Assembly: GCA_027924585.1 (NCBI GenBank)
Contig: BSBM01000125.1
Location: 873,001 to 937,000, forward strand
Source of the DNA: Larix kaempferi
Taxonomy: Eukaryota; Streptophyta; Pinopsida; Pinales; Pinaceae
DNA length: 64,000 nt
Direction of reading: 5' to 3'
Positions within the stretch are counted from its first letter, which is position 1; every line of letters starts with the position of its first letter. A model generated the notes under the pieces. That model did not search any database, was not told the origin of the DNA, and saw nothing but the letters and a program-made list of their open reading frames with translations. Shown piece by piece: positions 35,309-46,370 of this stretch. Position numbers and translations under genes: made by a program.

Positions 35309-35506
35309 CTATGGACAATAGTGTCTTAGAAAGTAATGTCACCAGCATTTCACTACTTGGACCAAACATGTGCATCTCTTAATTGTACATTGAATAATTC
35401 AACTGCACCTGAAAAATCTTGGACTGATATGTGACAGGTCATTAGTGTTGCATCAAAAACAACACCCACATCATGTCCAAAAGGCATCTATCTCAGTCTC
35501 AAAGTC

Positions 35507-36240
35507 TTATTGAATATCAAGTAAGGTGAGAACTGAAGCGATCACAACTCTATGCTTGATCTCTTCGAACACTTCCTGTTGTGTTGCACCCCAACTAAAA
35601 CTAACTTGATCATGATTCAATGATTTAAGTGGTTGCACAACATGGAAAAACTGCACAATAAATTTAATGATAATTTGACATTCCCATGAAGCTTCATAGA
35701 TCATAAATGTTCTTTGATGGATGCCAATTTACAATGACTAAATTTTGTCAGATCAATGCTAAGCCTAACTTGGTTCACTTGGCATTCAAGATAAACATGT
35801 TTGACTGTCCAAATGTACACTTCTTCAGATCGATGAACAATTTCTCTTTGCCCAATATTGAGAATACTTCCTCCAAATTCTACAAGTGGTTCTCCCAAAT
35901 TTTATTGAAAGCCAATTTGTCATCAAGATATGCAATCTAAAAAAGAGTCAACATGGGGTCTAAACCATTCATCACTCTCATGAATGTTGCAGAAGCATTA
36001 GTAAGACCAACCGGGATTACCAACCATTCAAATAGTCCTTGGCACATCTTGAATGTTGTCTTCCATGTATCTTCTGACTTTATAGATATGGTAAAACAAG
36101 ACTTCAAATTGATATCACTGGAGTATTTAGCTCCTTGAGGTTGATCTATCAGATCATCAACATGCAACAATGGATACCAATTCTTGATTGCAATGGAATT
36201 CAAGAGTCAACAGTCCACGCACATTCTCGATGTAACGTCA
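35507..36240 (-). pseudogene. Gypsy reverse transcriptase relic
   Basis: The minus strand encodes KNWYPLLHVDDLIDQPQGAK, which is the KNRYPLPRIDDLIDxLxGA block of gypsy polymerases. It goes on to GLFEWLVIPVGLTNASATFM, matching the GLFEWLVMPFGLxNAPATFMR block. The YxDD region near 35930 is damaged. A segment near 35600 with FSWGATQQEVFEEIKHRV fits the start of the RNase H connection (FxWxxxxQxAFExLK). Frame changes separate these pieces. Confidence 0.82.
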
Positions 36241-36514
36241 TTCTTTGGAACTAGAACTATGGCGAATTCAAAACAATAAGGTGACAAGTTGGGTCGAATG
36301 TGACCTTTGTCGAAGAAATCCTAAATAAGTCCTATCCAATGCCTCATTGGGTGGAACAACTTCTTATTGCAATCCATGTGGAACCAAGAACAGCTTGGAA
36401 TAGCATTCCAATCTTCGTTCCATGTAGGTAGACTATGCTTCTTCACCACTACTTCTAAGATGAGATCTCACTCGCTGCCAATATCAACTATTATTGCCAC
36501 AAGCTCCTTGATCT

Positions 36515-36594
36515 ATCGGGTGGGCCCCCTTGGCTTGGATCCATGGGCATAGCGAGCTCTAGGGCCATGAACCACATTGAAAAATTTAAAAAAA
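36515..36594 (+). mobile_element. 80-bp A-tailed retroposed fragment
   Basis: The insert starts ATCGGGTGGGCCCCC and ends in an A-rich tail (AAAAATTTAAAAAA). It is flanked by a perfect 14-base direct repeat, AAGCTCCTTGATCT (36501-36514 and 36595-36608). A 14-base duplication plus an A tail is the mark of LINE-driven insertion, so this is a 5'-truncated LINE or SINE end. Its GC-rich start contrasts with the surrounding gypsy relic. Confidence 0.75.
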
Positions 36595-36608
36595 AAGCTC
36601 CTTGATCT

Positions 36609-37430
36609 AGATCTTAATGGGAAATAATTCCTCATGTTCTACGCAATGAAGACATGCAACCGCCATCAAAGAAAAGCCTTTTGTTGCACTATCAAGTACT
36701 GATATTTCTTTTTCTCCTTACTCTATTGCATTCGACTTTGAAGGCTTCTATGGATACAGTCTACAATGTCAGTCATTGGAATGTCCTTGTGTGTGCAATA
36801 ACTATAGAAAGAAAAATTCTTCTTCTTTGGCACACTTTAACCTTCATTTGGTGATTTGGGATCAGAATTCAGTTGTGCAGTCCCATTAAATGGCTTCTTT
36901 GCACACAAGGCTTTATATTAGCAACAACAGTACTATTAAGCTTCTTCCAACTGTTATTAGCTTCTGCTAATTTAAGTTGACCACCAATTCAGCTTCTTTG
37001 TCCATCAATCTGAGTTAAATGTTGTAGAAGATATAGTCATCTACAAATTGATTGGATTTTTAAATCAGGTACTGCCACTCTTGTTTCTACCCCTTCCAAT
37101 AATTAAGGGGATAGAGTTTTTTATTCACTAAGGCTTTAAAATTTTAAATATGTCCCAAATCACAGCCTGCATGGCACCGATTTTATCTTGCATTCACATC
37201 ATTTCTCCCACCAAAGCAAAGCTTGCCTAGGCATGCATAGTTTTTCAAATACAAATTTGTCAAATTTGCCTCCACCTGACCCTCATAGGGTGAATATTTC
37301 ACTTAGGTTTCCACTTTGAAAGAGGAACCTAGATTAAGCATTGAACCCTCCTTGAGAAGTACTTGATTTATTCCCTAGATTGTTATCTAAGGATTGTTAT
37401 CTAAGGATTGCTATTGAATGGTAGTTTACA
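36609..37430 (-). other. Decayed gypsy interior
   Basis: It lies between the gag continuation and the reverse transcriptase of the minus-strand gypsy relic. No intact motif remains. Two copies of TTGTTATCTAAGGA lie near 37380. Confidence 0.4.
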
Positions 37431-37905
37431 ATGTTGTTATAGAAGTTGTTAACTTCTGCCACAGATGGGCGATATTCATTAATTGACCATCCATAGCTAC
37501 GTTGTTGGGAGCGCAAAGCGAAGAGAGGAGCGGGAACGAGAGCAGGAGCAAAAAGCGAAATTTTCAAAAGCTTCCGTTTCGGGAGCGTTTTTTATATAAT
37601 ATATATTTTGATGCATATATATTAAAAAAAACATGTATTATGCCAAGTTAGCTATAGAAAACATGAAAACAAAGATATTCATATAACCATTTAGTACACA
37701 TTGATATAACATCAATCATCTAGGAGCTATAACTTATAACATTGTCATTAAATGATCATCATCAAATCATCAATCATCAACAACATCAACCTTCAAATTT
37801 CAACATATAATATTTGCCATCAAACGAGGCCATAATGTTTACAAAATAGGCCAAAATAAACATGAAAATGAAATACAAAGTACTATGAATCTATGATACT
37901 ATCTA

Positions 37906-40311
37906 CTAAGCTTTTCGCTTGCCACGAGAAACTTCCAATTTATTTTCTCGTGGTCTAGGTGGAATAGGAGCTGTTGGAAGTGATCGTGGAACATGAGAAG
38001 AAGATGAATGGCCCCCATGGCCTATTGGACGTTGTGAAGCTAAAGGCAAAACTCCTGCATCTGGAAAGTTGCTGCTACTTGGGGGTGGCATCTCTGTACG
38101 AGTACGTGTAGTATGAAGTGGATCATCATGATCACCCAATAGTTCAGCCTCCAAGCGCTCTAATGTTATGGCTCCATCCTCCACATTAGCCTCCTCTGGA
38201 TTGTTGTCCCAAGTCAAAAATGTTTTATCATTCTTGGTCGCCTCACAATAATGGGACAACAACCTCAAGTTGTAGTGCACATAAACCAAGCTTTCTGCGC
38301 GTTCTACATTCAAACTGATTCTCTTTACACTGTGGATGAAGTTGTAGGTGCTCCAACACCTCTCTGCATAAGAGGTGTTAACAACTTGTGAAAGCACCCT
38401 CACCGCCAATTTATGCAAACATGTGGCTCCAGAGCCATACATGTTCCACCAACGGATAGGATCCAATCTATCTCGATCTTTGGTTGCAAGGTACCAAAGG
38501 CTCCATGCTCACTGATGTATTTGCTCAATTCACTCCGTACTTGAGCACACTCATCCTCATCAGGGACCAAATTGTTTAATGCAAGCATATACCCATTTTG
38601 CACCTCTGGATCTGTGTAGAGTTTTTTCCTAACTCCACCCCCAGGTGCAAGTTGGGCCAACCAAATTGGAAAATAGTATTTTGGGGTAAGGACAAATGCA
38701 AGGGCATGGAGTGGAACATTTAGATTATCCCACCTTTTGACCACATGTTTATGAATATGGTCATACAAGATTGCATCTCTTTGCTCAACAATGTCTTTGA
38801 TTTGACCAAGCATGCTATCCATCTGCTCATATACCTCCCCAATCACTGGCTGATCTGTATCTGCAAAATGAATCATGTTATAAACTGGCTTGGTGAACTG
38901 CAGAACATACCTAACCTGTGACCAGAAATGACCATCAAGAACGGTGTCCTCCACCTCCTAAAAGTCATGTCTATCAGCTGTGCTTGCAAATTTGTCTTTT
39001 AATTCTTGCCATGGATCACTTGAGACCATACTAGCCAATGCCTCTCTTACCTTCAAAAGCCTCATGAAGGTGAGGTAGTAGCTAGCAAATCTAGTCTTTG
39101 CAATCTTCAATAGCTCCAACCTAGAGTGATTGCGAAAAATGTGGTGGACCATGCTATGATTGGTAATAAATTTGATCATTTTCTTACCTCTCTTGTACAA
39201 GGCACCAATCCATCGGTAATTAGGGTCCTTCATCTTAACAATATCATGCATCAAAAGGTTCAAATTTCAATGTGTGAACTAAACACCCTAACCAAAATAT
39301 GTTGGGATACTTATCCTCAATGATTGCTCCTGTTGCCTTACAATTAGCAGCATTATCAGTGATGACTTGAATGACATTGTATGGCCCAATCTCCTGAATG
39401 GTTTTAAGTCAAGGTTGTGCAATATTAATACCGACCTTGTAGCGATCTAAGTAGTCATGGGCTGAAAGGAAGATCACACCACTAGCAGAAACGCCAAGAA
39501 TACTTATCAATAGCTTGCCTTTAACAATGGATACCCCATAGTTGGACCAATCATTTGTAAACTTTCCAAGAGCACCATTGATTTTGGCTCTTTCCGTGTC
39601 AAGTCCCACGGTTCTAGCTTTGTCATACCCAGGGCTTCTGTATCCTTGAGGGGCACCATTGATGGCTTGTACCATTTCATGCCAATAGGGTGAGCAAAGA
39701 ACATTGAATGGCACACCACATGCATAGAGAAACCTATCAACTTTTGAATCCACATCATCTCTACAACCTTGGTCAAGGAAATCCGATAATGTTCTTCGCA
39801 TAGGCAAGATTCCATGGGGAGATGAGGGTCCCGATCGAGCCGATGATGATCCAGCTTCACTACCAAACATTCTCTGTGAGGATTCAGATTCAACCCTTGA
39901 ACTCTTGGAATTGTTTTGAGCGGCCTCTTCTTCCATCTTATATTTGCTTCTCTCTTTAGCTGCCACTTTGTCACAAGTTTTGACTCCAGTAGCCTTACCT
40001 TGATCGCATGGCATAATCCCACACAAATGCTTTCTCACTCGGGTATATGAACCTGTGTAAGTTTCATTACAATGGGGGCATATAAACTTTGTGGTTCCAC
40101 CCCCTCTCCCTCCCCCAAGCCTTGTCACATACTTCCACAAAGGTGTTGTGTCTTTTTGTTTTTGCCCCTGATCACTCTCATTCTCATCATCATCACCCTC
40201 TTCCCCTTCCTCCTCTTCTCCGTGGTATGTGTCACTCTCTACCTCTTCCCCCTCATCACTACCACCATCATAATGAGAAGAAGTGGAATGAAAAGCCAAA
40301 ACCACATACAC
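37906..40311 (-). pseudogene. hAT transposase, BED finger to dimerisation domain
   Basis: The minus-strand pieces together cover most of a roughly 750-residue transposase. The first open block (39409-40311, 300 residues) has an acidic N-terminus and a BED-type zinc finger with ICPHCNETY and RVRKHLCGI (residues about 75-100). It then has the DUF659 region (NVLCSPYWHEMVQAINGAP, KINGALGKFTNDW). A shifted frame near 39330 holds ITDNAANCKATG. Blocks 38958-39263 and 38400-38954 follow. The last (37906-38466) has the hAT dimerisation core (WWNMYGSGATCLHKLAVRVL, SYAERCWSTYNFIHS). At least three stops or shifts break it. Confidence 0.88.
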
Positions 40312-40439
40312 ATCATGTTTCTTGATTCAAGATGAGAGTCACTTGTTGCCTGCAATAGAATGATGGAGAAGAAGAAATTGGAAAGAGTAGGAGAAGAGAA
40401 CATTGCGAGGTTTAAATTTTTTAACATAGTGAAAAAAAA

Positions 40440-41033
40440 TTCAAAAACAAACAAAGATTGAGCTTTTAGAGCCTACCTTTTAGCTCTTCAATGGTGGTTG
40501 AATGTCTCTATGGAAGTTTCAATCTCCCTTGCAAGCTCTCCCAAATAGAAGTCTTCAATCTCCCCTTCAATGTCCCCTCCAAGCTCCCACAAATTTGCTC
40601 TCAAACAACTAGTAAACCCACTCAAAGCTCAAAGCCCTAGCAAGAGAAGTGAAATCAATGAAATGAGTAATGTAATGAGTTCAAATGGAGTCCAATACCC
40701 TTTATTTGCCCAAATTAACCCTAGCCCATCCCTAAAAATCAAAAAACAAAAAATGAAAAAAATCTTCATGAAATCTGCCAATCCCACGGAATCGATCAGG
40801 GAGCGATTTTTTTTGCCCGGAATCGCTCAGGGATCGATGAGGAATTGATCCGGAATCGTCGATTCCTCATCGATTCCTAAAAAACCAGGGATCGCTTTTT
40901 TGACCCCTTGAATCACGAATTCCCAAATCGCTCCCAGGAGGAATCGATGAGGAATCGCAATTCCGGGATCGATTCCTCCCGGATCGCGAATTGGGAGCGA
41001 AGTGGCGGGGGTAGAGCGATTCCCCGCTGCCTT
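40440..41033. repeat. hAT subterminal GC-rich repeats
   Basis: From about 40785 the AT-rich sequence turns GC-rich, with repeated GAATCGATC, GGAATCG, GATTCC and GGGAGCG words in both orientations. Open frames on both strands here result from the repeats. 40440-40780 is plain 5' flanking DNA of the transposase. Confidence 0.55.
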
Positions 41034-41040
41034 GATCCAT

Positions 41041-41169
41041 ATACCCAAATTTTGAGTTTAGAGTAGCAATTTTGGCTTCAAGCATTCCAACACAACTCTG
41101 CAATTCATCCTCCATTTCCTTCTTTGTCTGAGAGCAAATATTGCCCAGAAATTGTGTAGCGACTAGCAA
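41041..41169 (-). pseudogene. Gypsy gag N-terminal fragment
   Basis: The minus-strand frame encodes KKEMEDELQSCVGMLEAKIA and TLNSKFGYMD, a predicted helix with heptad-like spacing, as in many gypsy gag N-termini. It stops at the hAT insertion and resumes at 37487. It lies about 40 bases inside the PBS-like site. Confidence 0.5.
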
Positions 41170-41214
41170 ATCAGCAACTACATGTGAAGCAAATGCTCTA
41201 AGAGTCTAATACCA

Positions 41215-43000
41215 ATATGATCCCAGAGTATGCTTCGTGGAAATAAGTGCAACAACAGCAACAAATACAATATATATTCCTGCATACACAGCCAATAGAA
41301 AACAACAAGCAAATATTGGAGTAATCAAACAATCTTGGAAAATGAATTCACACAATAGGGAAAATAAATTTGAACAAAATATCAAATCCAAATTCCCATC
41401 AAACAAAACGTTATGTACAACAAAGATATGAACAGAATGAAGCTTTTATCAACAACTAAAATCCATCGATTTCTACCAACTCCAGAGATCCAATGGAATT
41501 GAAACAGCTGTACTACTACTGTCACTCAACCACATTACGATTTGAGAAAGGCATATAAATCCTACATGAGGAATATGAAATGTTACATATCTTGTTTGTT
41601 CATATCTCAACAATACAATAGTGTGCAACAGTCAATGAAGATGAAAAGAGAAAATATGAGACAATTTGTTATGACTATTGAGCTTCCACTCATAACCGCT
41701 TGTTAAGATCTCTCTCCACTTCAGCATACCTGTGTCAAACTAAGTTGTGAGACTGCACCCAAAGTTGTGCCCCTGGGTCAGTGCTCGTGTGCATACAACT
41801 ATAATATAAGTGCAGTCATAACACTATCGATTGTCACTCTGATGTGCACCGTTATTGGACTGCAGTACATGCTCCTGCTGAGCCACCTTTTAGACTGAAC
41901 TCTCTTCTTTCAATTGAGGACTTCATTGATTCTGACTCTTATTACAGATCAAGCACCCAAATCTACATGCAAACCTAAGGTCTCCTTTTCAAGATTGTGC
42001 AAGATGGGAAAAAGGATCCCACATGCCCCACTTTACTGTTGTTCTTCATGGATCACTCTCCAAAGGCAATTATCGCATTAAAAAATCAAATATTGTTGCA
42101 TTCTGAAAATCTTACTCACTCCAAATCACTTTGGAATGATGCCCATATATGCAGGTTCAATGGTCTTTGGTCCTTGGACAATGGTCAAAGCTCTATTGGC
42201 TTGCTCTCATTGCATAGTTGGAAGATTTTCACTAAGGATTTTCTATTCGTTCTTGGAGAACTTAGAGGCCGAGGGGCAGATTTTGGAGGGAGACCTTTAG
42301 TTTTGGGTCAGACCAAGAGTATGAAACCTTGGTTTCTAAATTTCGTCCCAGAAAAATGTGCCCATCACAAACCCTCCCGTGTGTATAAGACTTCCAAAAC
42401 ATAGTTGCCACACTCTTGAGTATGACTCCCAATACTCCCTGGTATGGCAAGTCGGGCTCTGAGATGAATACTTACTTCAATGCTATTACGATTTCTGTTG
42501 ACTGACAGATCAATACTCGCCAGTCTCAATGCTCTTATGAATTCTGTTAAGAGAGTGTCAAGCAGTCAATACTCACCATACTCCCGAGTATGTCAAATAT
42601 CCCGAGTGCTTGCTCACTATACTTTTCCATATTTTCCTGTATTAAATTGAAAAATTAATCCCTTCCTTTATATTGCTGAGTATGCTGACTTTAAGTACCA
42701 GTGCGCCAAGTATGTTGAGTGTACAGAGTCACTTACCTTGGGGAGTTTGAGTCGAGGATGAGTATGGTCAGTATGTTCCAGAATCCAAACCTATCTAAGC
42801 ATGCTTAGGAAGAGGAAGCTTCAGACAAGATGGGGAATTCTTTGAGTAGATATTTGGATGTGGATGGCAGCAACGACAATTAGGGTGTGCACACTGTAGC
42901 AATTCTGTCTCTTGAATTAGATTTAGGTAGAGTATCGCCAAAAAAGCAATCTTAGATCTGAATAGAGATCAATTAATGCAATTGCCGGGACTACATTGCA
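41215..43000. other. Probable gypsy LTR and unassigned DNA
   Basis: The gypsy 5' LTR should start at about 41215, but its far end cannot be set without a second copy. Between 42410 and 42790 there are a dozen scattered CCGAGTATG, GAGTATG and CAAGTATG words. The 135-codon open frame at 41997-42404 (plus) shows no motif and no clear splice context. Confidence 0.35.
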
Positions 43001-43452
43001 TTCAGATGACGGTTTCGCCGGGTCACCTAATTGCCCCAAAAAGGCGGTCTTTGCTCGCACGCACACAATTCGCATGAAGGCTCCCAGAAAGAGAAAGGGA
43101 AAAGGAAGAAAAAGCCAAAACAGGGTACAGCAAGAAAAGAAGGAGGTAAAGGGGCTCTACTCATAGAAGGTTCAGCCACGTCCCCAGCCCCAACACAAAG
43201 AAATCGACCCAAAAAGGGTGAGAATTAGGGCAATGACAAGCAATAGTTTAGGTGCTGCTGCCAGATTTGATAATATTTTTTCAACGGTATCGAAATGAAA
43301 ATCAGGGAATCATTATTAACAAAAAAATCCCTTGATAAATTATTGAAATGCTGGAAACCCAACTGCAAATTAATTAATGGGCAACCAGTGCCGTGATGGT
43401 GCGAAATACAAGAAATGGAGACAGAAGAAATTACCTTTGGAATTCGGTCATA

Positions 43453-43647
43453 TCAGTGAGAAGGCTCGGAGGATTTCTGGGAAAACCTGCTGTACATTCC
43501 ATCGACGAACAGATAGACGCCAAATGCAGCGAGAGCGATTCCAAGCCCTGGAGTCGCGTTCCGTATGTTGTTAGTGAGCATTGGATGCTTTCTCCACTCG
43601 TCCCTCCTCTTGAAAAACTCTCCCGTGCTGTTCAGCTTTCCACTCAT
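43453..43647 (-). CDS. NDUFB3: NADH dehydrogenase 1 beta subcomplex subunit 3 (B12 subunit)
   Basis: This 64-residue protein matches the plant B12/NDUFB3 accessory subunit of mitochondrial complex I, a small inner-membrane protein of the distal membrane arm. The diagnostic block STGEFFKRRDEWRKHPMLTN is almost the same as in flowering plants. A hydrophobic helix follows (PGLGIALAAFGVYLFV), then a short polar tail. I chose the Met at 43647 because MSGKLNSTGEFF aligns with the usual N-terminus; the frame stays open 23 codons further upstream. The length is typical. 18 bases after the stop there is a donor-like CAAAG|GTAATT (43435|43434), so a 3' UTR intron is possible. It lacks a poly(A) tail and has no frame damage, so it is probably live. 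Confidence 0.85.
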   Translation of the reverse strand: MSGKLNSTGEFFKRRDEWRKHPMLTNNIRNATPGLGIALAAFGVYLFVDGMYSRFSQKSSEPSH

Positions 43648-43730
43648 CTTCTCAGCCACACTAACTCCAACGAATCCCTGCAGCTCCTTAACCGGTTGCC
43701 TATAAATTCGCTTCAAGGGCTTTTAAATTC

Positions 43731-44130
43731 TTAGTCGTCTAGAATCCCGAGTTCGCCCATTGTATCGAACTGTCTTATAGCATGTCCCATGCTTTCTAAT
43801 CCCACGCCGAATGCACAATATCTAACCAACTTGAACAAGGCCCATAACACCATCCAACCATTTTCACGAATTAAATTCTTCCCCGAATCATCTTTCTTCA
43901 TTATACATTTTAGACCATAATGCTTTAACCACAAACTATGCATCTCTATATCTACATCAAGTTCTTATACCCATAACTTTGTACAACTTAAGTAGGTAGA
44001 GAGAACTACCAATTTTCATTTGCTTGGTGTTACAAATCGAACTAGCTAGGCATGATCTCGCAAGCATAGGAGTGGAGGCTAGATCCAATATCACCTCGTT
44101 CTAGCTCCTCTAACTTCTTTGGGAGTTATT
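43731..44130 (-). other. Region upstream of the complex I gene
   Basis: It would hold the promoter and 5' UTR of the NDUFB3-type gene. An acceptor-like AATTTATAG lies about 50 bases before the chosen start, so a 5' UTR intron is possible. A 70-codon minus-strand frame (43731-43943) has no motif I know. Confidence 0.35.
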
Positions 44131-44138
44131 CACCCAGG

Positions 44139-44306
44139 GAAGAGTCCTTAGATGTTACCTGCAAATGATTTCAAGATAACAAATACTCTTTTTACGATTC
44201 TATTATTCAAGATCAGTGCCTTGAAGAGTCCTTAGATGTTACCTGCAAATGATCTCAAGACAACAAATACTCTTTCTACGATTCTATAATTCAAGATCGA
44301 TGCCTT
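44139..44306. repeat. 84-bp tandem duplication
   Basis: Copies start GAAGAGTCCTTAGATG at 44139 and 44223 and differ at a handful of bases. 44307-44950 is AT-rich with AGCAACAGT and AGTAGTAA-like words and no gene. Confidence 0.85.
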
Positions 44307-44989
44307 GGGATGGAGTTAAACATGTGTCAATTATGTGATAACTTATAATGCAAAGTGTATAAATCACTATAGGTTTTAAAGTATTCATAAATTAGTAATA
44401 TACTATGCCAAACAAATATAAAACCATATTGCACCATTTAGTATCAGCATTATGGTCTAAAACAAAGTCTGCATATATTGTATATCAATAACCACTTAGT
44501 TGAAACATTATTTGACATAAATCAGTAGATAGTGTGATGCAAAATTCTTGTAGCAGTAACAGCAGTACTAATTATACATTGAACTTTGGCCTAGAGAATA
44601 GTAACAATAGTAAATATTAGCATTAATCCTTGGTCAAATATCAACAGTAGTTATTAGTCTTAAGAGTAGTAAATACCCACATGAAGATCAGGCTTTAAAC
44701 ATTAGCAAATGGCAACAATAGGCAATAGTGTATATCAATTGTAAAAAACAGTCAGTAGCAACAGTGGTAGCAGTGAGAGACCAACCCTAAAAGGGGCTTG
44801 TAATACCTTCAGATAAGCTCGCCATAGTGAAGGGGAAAACCACACAGCGAGGCCGAGTTTAATTGACCATTCAAACTTCAGTAAACCAATGCTGCCCTAA
44901 CCATTTGATAGTGACCAGTAGATTCGCTTTAGGGTTTTGAGGCTTCAAACTTGGGCAAACCAAGATGCCCTTAGGGATTGATGGAGGAT

Positions 44990-46370
44990 TCAAAGGGGGC
45001 GCATCATAGATTGGTATGAAGGGCTCCCTCCTAAAATTATTCCTTCACTTGGACATTTGATTGAGGCATTCATCAAAGAGTGGGATCCTAATATGGATGA
45101 AGATATGAGGAAGTGATTGATTGACTATGTATAGGGAAAGTTCTAGGAGGACATCTATGATCAAGATCGGGATGAAGAAATCAAAGAAGACATCTTTTCG
45201 GACCAGATGACCGCTGCCAAGTTGGAAGACCGTTTTGCTCCTCTCAAATTGTTAGGCATTTCAGATGAATTACTAGAGACATTCATGGATGAGTTATGTG
45301 ATCAAGGTGATAGTCCCTTTGACCATGTCGGGAACTTTATGGCACTTGCTCTGGATTTCGATATCAAGGATGAAGATGCTTACATGAAGTCATTTGTGCT
45401 ACATTTGGGAGGCAAGGTCCTTACCTGGTTTAAAGACCTATACAAAGGTACAATATCCTCTTTTGAATAAATGTTAGAAGTGTTTTGCAGCTATTGGTGC
45501 CCAAAAAGACGCAAGAAATGGATGCACTACATTGAAGAAATGAAAAAAAAATTAAAAAAAAGAAAGTTGGATAGAGGATTGAGTCCTTGAGGAAAATATT
45601 AAAGAATAACATAGCTAAGCTGATCATAATGTCTTGATCCTTGAAGGACATGAAGCAAACTTATCGAAGAAATCCATGATGAAGAACGAATCTCAAAAGG
45701 CTTGCTTGAGGAAACCATTGTTCAGGATCTGGTTGATGATATCCCAAGCCCTATGGCAGAAGGTGAAGGTTCTTTCAAAGATGAATATGATCAAGCTACA
45801 AGAAATGAAGACCAAGAAGCCATAGTTGAAGAAATTGAAGAACACAAGGAAACGATGAGTTCTCCTTACCCTCAGGTCACAGTTTCTTATGATATAGTAG
45901 GCCTCTTGGAGGAAAATAACAGGATCCTTGAAGATGATGATTATTGGAAGTTCATGGGTCCACCAATATACGATTCTTCAAGACTAAGCAATGTTGTTTT
46001 TTAGCCTTTCCTGCCATTCATAAAATAAAAAGAAGTTAGTATGGATCAGTTTGAACCATATTTTTACACATATTTGAAGCAATATGGAGATGTCTTAATC
46101 CCCTCGATGAAGGATATCAAAGACATGATCAATGAAATCCCGGTTGATGGAGATATAATTGTTCCTTCTCCTCATTGCATCGATGATGAAGCTTGGATCA
46201 ATTGCGAGTACAGTTGATGATGAAACAACTTCGAATGTGGATCCGGTTGTTATTATAGACCATCACCATATGCAGTTGTTCCATTATGATAAAGAGTTTG
46301 AAGAGCTTGGAAGCCACATCTCCAATGAGATTTTTTTGGGCTCATTTCACTAGTGCCTTCCCAACACCGA
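44990..46370 (+). pseudogene. Gypsy gag relic with two core-like segments
   Basis: The plus strand encodes DWYEGLPPKIIPSLGHLIEA then FIKEW near 45010-45090, which fits the W-x-x-L-P-x-x-x-I-x-x-x-x-x-L-x-x-x-F part of the gypsy gag core. About 330 bases later a second, similar segment reads LHLGGKVLTWFKDLYKG then SSFE (stop) MLEVFCSYW near 45400-45500. Stops separate the two. Further open blocks (45702-46004 and 46159-46353) are acidic and could be the gag C-terminal region. No zinc knuckle or pol follows. Confidence 0.5.

Larger units (their letters stand above)
37496..41033 (-). mobile_element. hAT transposon inserted in gypsy gag
   Basis: This 3.54-kb element encodes a hAT transposase on the minus strand. 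Flanks are CATCCATA (37488-37495) and GATCCATA (41034-41041), an 8-bp duplication with one difference. If the element and one flank are removed, the gag frame reads on through KFGYMDGQLMNIAHLW. I cannot see clean terminal inverted repeats. Both subterminal regions are GC-rich and crowded with GGGAGCG or its complement, and the right one (40.79-41.03 kb) with GAATCGATNN words, the kind of repeated subterminal motif hAT transposases bind. Confidence 0.7.
35500..41214 (-). mobile_element. Ty3/gypsy relic split by a hAT transposon
   Basis: On the minus strand the parts run: PBS-like TGGTATTAGACTC (41202-41214), gag start with a helical segment (about 41040-41170), a 3.54-kb hAT insertion, gag continuation (about 37430-37487), decayed gag/protease DNA (36.25-37.4 kb), then reverse transcriptase (35.5-36.24 kb). 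The whole is riddled with stops. The 3' part of pol and the 3' LTR are not visible; the hAT-type copy B abuts it at 35308. Confidence 0.65.

Noticed and set aside
40072-40335. Plus-strand Pro/His/Leu-rich frames
   Set aside because: They are shadows of the acidic N-terminus and zinc finger region of the minus-strand hAT transposase.
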